Shown here piece by piece: positions 42,480 to 45,260 of a stretch of DNA of 45,260 bases. Source of the stretch: Streptomyces populi. GTDB lineage: Bacteria; Actinomycetota; Actinomycetes; Streptomycetales; Streptomycetaceae. The stretch spans positions 1 through 45,260 of the forward strand of contig NZ_KZ626906.1 in NCBI RefSeq assembly GCF_002911015.1, written 5' to 3'. The notes below the pieces were generated by a model. The model did not search any database, was not told the origin of the DNA, and was given only the letters and a program-made list of their open reading frames with translations. Every line of letters starts with the position of its first letter. Within the stretch, counting starts at the first letter, position 1. Position numbers and translations under genes: made by a program.

Positions 42480-43112
42480 TCAGTCCAGGCGGATGTGGCG
42501 CACGCTCGTCCGTGCCCGGCGCAGGCGTCCGCGCAGGGCACCGTCGCGGTTCGGCGTGAGTGTCAGCCCCGCGAGGACCGCTATGCGGTCGGCGGTCCTG
42601 GCGACCGTGGTCTCGTCGGTCCACAGGTGCTCGGCGAACTCCGGCTCGCGCAGTCGCTCCAGACAGTGGTCGAGCCGCCCCACCGCCCAGCTCTCGCGCC
42701 TCAGCGGGGTGTCCTTCCCCGCGACATGGCCGACGAGGTGCCCGAAGCCCCGTTCCCGCAGCCGCCGAAGGACGGTCTCCCGCTCGGCCAGCAGCGTGAA
42801 GTGCCGTACGTCGTGGCCCAGTTCACGCAGCCGCCCGACCGTCTCCCCGAAGTACCCGGGGTCCGTGACCGTCATGGGGGCGATGACCACGCCGTCCCGC
42901 TCGCCGAGCGCGAGGTCGAGCACCTCGACCACGCCCTGCCGCCAGGACACCAAGTCCTGGAAGTCTCCGCGGAGTTCGGGCGGGAGCATGCGGTGGAGGC
43001 CGAACCCGGCGTGTTCCGGATCGCAGATGACGCTGCCGGGCAGGCGGCGCCGGATCTCGTGTGCGGTCTGTGTCTTGCCGCCCCCGAAGGGCCCGTTGAT
43101 CCACAGGAGCAT
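42480..43112 (-). CDS. tmrB: TmrB-like tunicamycin-resistance ATP-binding protein
   Basis: 210 residues. The sequence tracks Bacillus TmrB nearly end to end as I remember it: LLWINGPFGGGKTQTAHEI (Walker A GPFGGGKT at about 7-14), ICDPEHAGFGLHRMLPPEL, VVIAPMTVTDPGYFGETV, HFTLLAERETVLRRLRERG, RLDHCLERL and a C-terminal amphipathic helix ending SVRHIRLD. TmrB is a membrane-associated P-loop protein that binds tunicamycin and reduces its toxicity. Here it may give low-level tolerance of nucleoside antibiotics. TAGGGT (43124-43119) ends 6 nt before ATG 43112, so the mRNA looks leaderless and separate from the two-component genes upstream. Confidence 0.88.
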   Translation of the reverse strand: MLLWINGPFGGGKTQTAHEIRRRLPGSVICDPEHAGFGLHRMLPPELRGDFQDLVSWRQGVVEVLDLALGERDGVVIAPMTVTDPGYFGETVGRLRELGHDVRHFTLLAERETVLRRLRERGFGHLVGHVAGKDTPLRRESWAVGRLDHCLERLREPEFAEHLWTDETTVARTADRIAVLAGLTLTPNRDGALRGRLRRARTSVRHIRLD

Positions 43113-43206
43113 GCGCAGACCCTAGTGCGCGCCGGTCACGTCCCGGTCACGCCCCGCACCCGGCCGCCGGCCGTACGGCGCGGGCCGGGGGAAGCGGCTG
43201 CGCGCG

Positions 43207-43878
43207 TCAGCCGAGACCGCCCGCCCGGACGAGTCCCGTCTCGTAGGCGAGGACGACCACCTGGACCCGGTCACGCAGTCCCAGCTTGGTGAGGATGCGC
43301 CCGACGTGCGTCTTCACGGTGGCCTCCGAGAGGACGAGACGGGCCGCGATCTCCCCGTTGGACAACCCCTGCGCGACGAGGATCATGACCTCGCGCTCAC
43401 GGTCGGTGAGGCGCTCGAGCCCCTTGTGCTGGGGCTCCTTGCCGGCGTTGGGCAGCAGCGGCGCGAACCGGTCGAGCAGGCGCCGGGTGGTGGACGGCGC
43501 GACCACGGCGTCGCCGCTGTGCACGGAGCGGATGGCGGCGAGCAGCTCGCCCGGGGGAACGTCCTTGAGCATGAACCCGGAGGCGCCCGCCTTCAGCCCG
43601 GAGAACGCGTACTCGTCGAGGTCGAAGGTGGTGAGGATCAGCACCTTCGGCGGGTTCGGGTCCGAGCAGATGCGGCGGGTGGTCTCCACGCCGTCGAGCT
43701 TCGGCATGCGTACGTCCATCAGGACCACGTCGACCTCGGTGGCGCCCAGCACCTGCAGGGCCTCGACGCCGTCGCCCGCCTCGGCCACGACCTCCATGTC
43801 CGGCTGGGCGGCGAGCACCATCCGGAAGCCGGTGCGCAGCAGCACCTGGTCGTCGACGAGCATCACGCGGATCGCCAT
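43207..43878 (-). CDS. NarL/LuxR-type response regulator
   Basis: 223 residues from ATG 43878 (AAAGG at good spacing). The receiver domain has the acidic pair D9-D10, the phospho-acceptor D55 in VVLMDVRMPKLDG, VLILTTFDLDEY and the Lys in FMLKDVPPGEL. The C-terminal LuxR HTH (about 155-215) reads LTDREREVMILVAQGLSNGE then IAARLVLSEATVKTHVGRIL. Encoded 53 nt after its histidine kinase on the same strand, so they form a pair. Targets unknown; no repeat resembling a NarL site was identified. Confidence 0.95.
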   Translation of the reverse strand: MAIRVMLVDDQVLLRTGFRMVLAAQPDMEVVAEAGDGVEALQVLGATEVDVVLMDVRMPKLDGVETTRRICSDPNPPKVLILTTFDLDEYAFSGLKAGASGFMLKDVPPGELLAAIRSVHSGDAVVAPSTTRRLLDRFAPLLPNAGKEPQHKGLERLTDREREVMILVAQGLSNGEIAARLVLSEATVKTHVGRILTKLGLRDRVQVVVLAYETGLVRAGGLG

Positions 43879-43931
43879 CGGGGGCCTTTCACTTCGTCAG
43901 GGTCGTTCGGAGGGTCGGGTGTGTACAGGTG

Positions 43932-45137
43932 TCAATGGGCCGCTTTGAGCGGCAGCAGGGCGCTGATGCGGAACCCCCCGCCGGGCCGCGGCCCGGCGTC
44001 CAGGGTGCCGCCGACCATGCCGACGCGCTCCCGCATGCCGATCAGGCCGTGCCCCTGCCCGTCGGCGCCGCCCTCCTCGTACAGCTCGTGCGGCGCGCCC
44101 TTGCCGTCGTCCTCGACCAGCAGACCGAGGCCGTCGTCGAAGTAGACCAGACGGACACTGGCGCCCGCGTTCGGGCCTCCGTGCTTGCGGGTGTTGGTGA
44201 GCGCCTCCTGGACGATGCGGTACGCCGTGAGCTCGACGCCGCTGGGCAGGGGGCGCGGGGTTCCCTCCACCTTGAAGTCGACGGGCAGGCCCGAGGTGCG
44301 GCACTGCTCGATGAGCTCGTCGAGCTGCTCCACGTCGGGCTGCGGCACGTACTCGCCGACCTCCTGGTGCTCGCCGGTGCGCAGGACGCCGAGGAGCCGG
44401 CGCATCTCGGCGAGGGCCTGCCTGCCGGTCCCGGAGATGGTCTCCAGCGCCTTCTTGGCCTGGTCCGGGGCGGTGTCCATGACGTACGCGGCGCCGTCGG
44501 CCTGAACCACCATCACCGAGACGTTGTGCGCGACGACGTCGTGCAGCTCGCGCGCGATCCGGGCGCGCTCGGCGGCGACCGCGACCTTGGCCTGCGCCTC
44601 GCGCTCCTTCTCCAGGCGTGCGGCGCGCTCCTCCAGCTGCGCGAGGTAGGCGCGGCGGGTGCGGATCGAGTCGCCGAGCACCCAGGCGAGCGCGAACGGG
44701 ACGGTCTGGAAGATCGCTATGAAGACGCCGCCGGGCCCGCTGGCCTCGGTGGCGGGCCAGCGGAGCTGGGAGAGGGTGCCCGCGCACAGGCCGCCGATCA
44801 GGGCGAGCCGGGAGGCCCAGCGGGCTCCGTTCGCGGCGACCGTGTAGATGATCACCAGCATGGCGAAGTCCTCGGGCGCCGACGGGACGTCCAGGACCAG
44901 CTGCGCGAGACCGGCCGCCACGGCCAGGAGCAGCATCTTCTCGGGCATGCGGCGGCGCAGCGCGACGACCGCGCTCAGCACGACGGCGATCGGGAGCGCC
45001 GGGAAGATCGACGACGACCCCTTCGCGGCGCCGTTGAGGTTGCTGATGCTCACCCAGGAGATCCCGAGCAGGGCGACGGCCCAGAAGCTGTCGACCCATG
45101 TCGGGTACCTGCGGAGAAAGTCGTAGAGGCGCTGCAC
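43932..45137 (-). CDS. NarL-partner sensor histidine kinase (HisKA_3 type)
   Basis: 401 residues from GTG 45137. Four to five membrane helices fill residues about 15-160 (VDSFWAVALLGISWVSISNL, FPALPIAVVLSAVVALRRR, LIGGLCAGTLSQ, FIAIFQTVPFALAWVLG) with little extracellular sequence. The HisKA_3 dimer domain has ERARIARELHDVVAHNVSVM with the phospho-His in RELHD. The HATPase domain includes LTAYRIVQEALTNTRKHGG (N box), LLVEDDGKGAP and GHGLIGMRERVGMVGG. TACTCT (45150-45145) ends 7 nt before the GTG and no SD is visible, so it looks leaderless. Likely ligand is a membrane or envelope signal; not identified. Confidence 0.95.
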   Translation of the reverse strand: MQRLYDFLRRYPTWVDSFWAVALLGISWVSISNLNGAAKGSSSIFPALPIAVVLSAVVALRRRMPEKMLLLAVAAGLAQLVLDVPSAPEDFAMLVIIYTVAANGARWASRLALIGGLCAGTLSQLRWPATEASGPGGVFIAIFQTVPFALAWVLGDSIRTRRAYLAQLEERAARLEKEREAQAKVAVAAERARIARELHDVVAHNVSVMVVQADGAAYVMDTAPDQAKKALETISGTGRQALAEMRRLLGVLRTGEHQEVGEYVPQPDVEQLDELIEQCRTSGLPVDFKVEGTPRPLPSGVELTAYRIVQEALTNTRKHGGPNAGASVRLVYFDDGLGLLVEDDGKGAPHELYEEGGADGQGHGLIGMRERVGMVGGTLDAGPRPGGGFRISALLPLKAAH

Positions 45138-45243
45138 GTAACCCAGAGTATGGAGGCGCGCGGTGTGCCCGGGTCAACCGGAGGACCGATCCGGCGCCAC
45201 CCGTCGTACTCCCCAAGGTGGAGGCTCCCCGCTCCGGGACGCT

Positions 45244-45260
45244 TAGCCTGGCCCCGTGGA
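45244..45260 (+). promoter_or_regulatory. Leaderless-type promoter and start of a rightward gene cut by the window
   Basis: TAGCCT (45244-45249), six bases, then GTG (45256-45258) matches the leaderless pattern seen at other starts here. Only five bases of the gene fall inside the window, so nothing can be said of the product. It is divergent from the histidine kinase. Confidence 0.45.

Overview
The window is a high-GC (about 70 percent or more) actinobacterial chromosome segment. GTG and TTG starts, many leaderless-looking starts, and the gene set sigE-cseA-cseB-cseC, radA-disA, clpC, lsr2 and a panC-nadB-nadC-coaX run point to the core chromosome of a Streptomyces species. From memory the order resembles the S. 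coelicolor region around sigE to lsr2 and beyond. No prophage, IS element, CRISPR array, rRNA or tRNA was recognised; this is mostly conserved core with a few accessory-looking spots.

Left part (1-9 kb): the start of a small membrane protein gene (cut by the window edge), an SH3-like protein, a Ser/Thr kinase with a PQQ-type propeller, ilvD, a TIM-barrel isomerase translationally coupled to a TetR regulator, a Ppx/GppA-type phosphatase and a Cys-rich conserved protein. Next (9-16 kb) come a large membrane protein that fuses sigma-factor-like and zinc anti-sigma-like parts to a BACON domain, then the genome-maintenance genes radA, disA (c-di-AMP synthase) and mutY. The radA start carries a strong match to the mycobacterial DNA-damage (RecA-NDp/PafBC) promoter.

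Middle (16-30 kb): the cell-envelope stress operon sigE-cseA-cseB-cseC with a candidate CseB repeat in front and a candidate attenuating terminator inside cseA; a DHA2 drug-efflux gene divergent from its likely TetR repressor, with three copies of one operator-like motif between them; a secreted LytM peptidase; a NACHT NTPase gene that looks broken; clpC with a ClgR-type box upstream; an SCO3374-like gene that overlaps lsr2 tail to tail; and lsr2.

Right part (30-45 kb): an ArgA-type acetyltransferase, a BlaI-type repressor, two small genes of unknown function, a cell-wall-anchored secreted protein, then a five-gene leftward run (DUF2520 dehydrogenase, panC, nadB, nadC, coaX) with 4-nt or near overlaps that joins CoA and NAD synthesis. 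A beta-eliminating lyase, a 66-aa protein divergent from an ArsR-like regulator across a 23-nt palindrome, a TmrB-like tunicamycin-resistance protein and a NarL-type two-component pair close the window. Strong hairpins separate most convergent neighbours.
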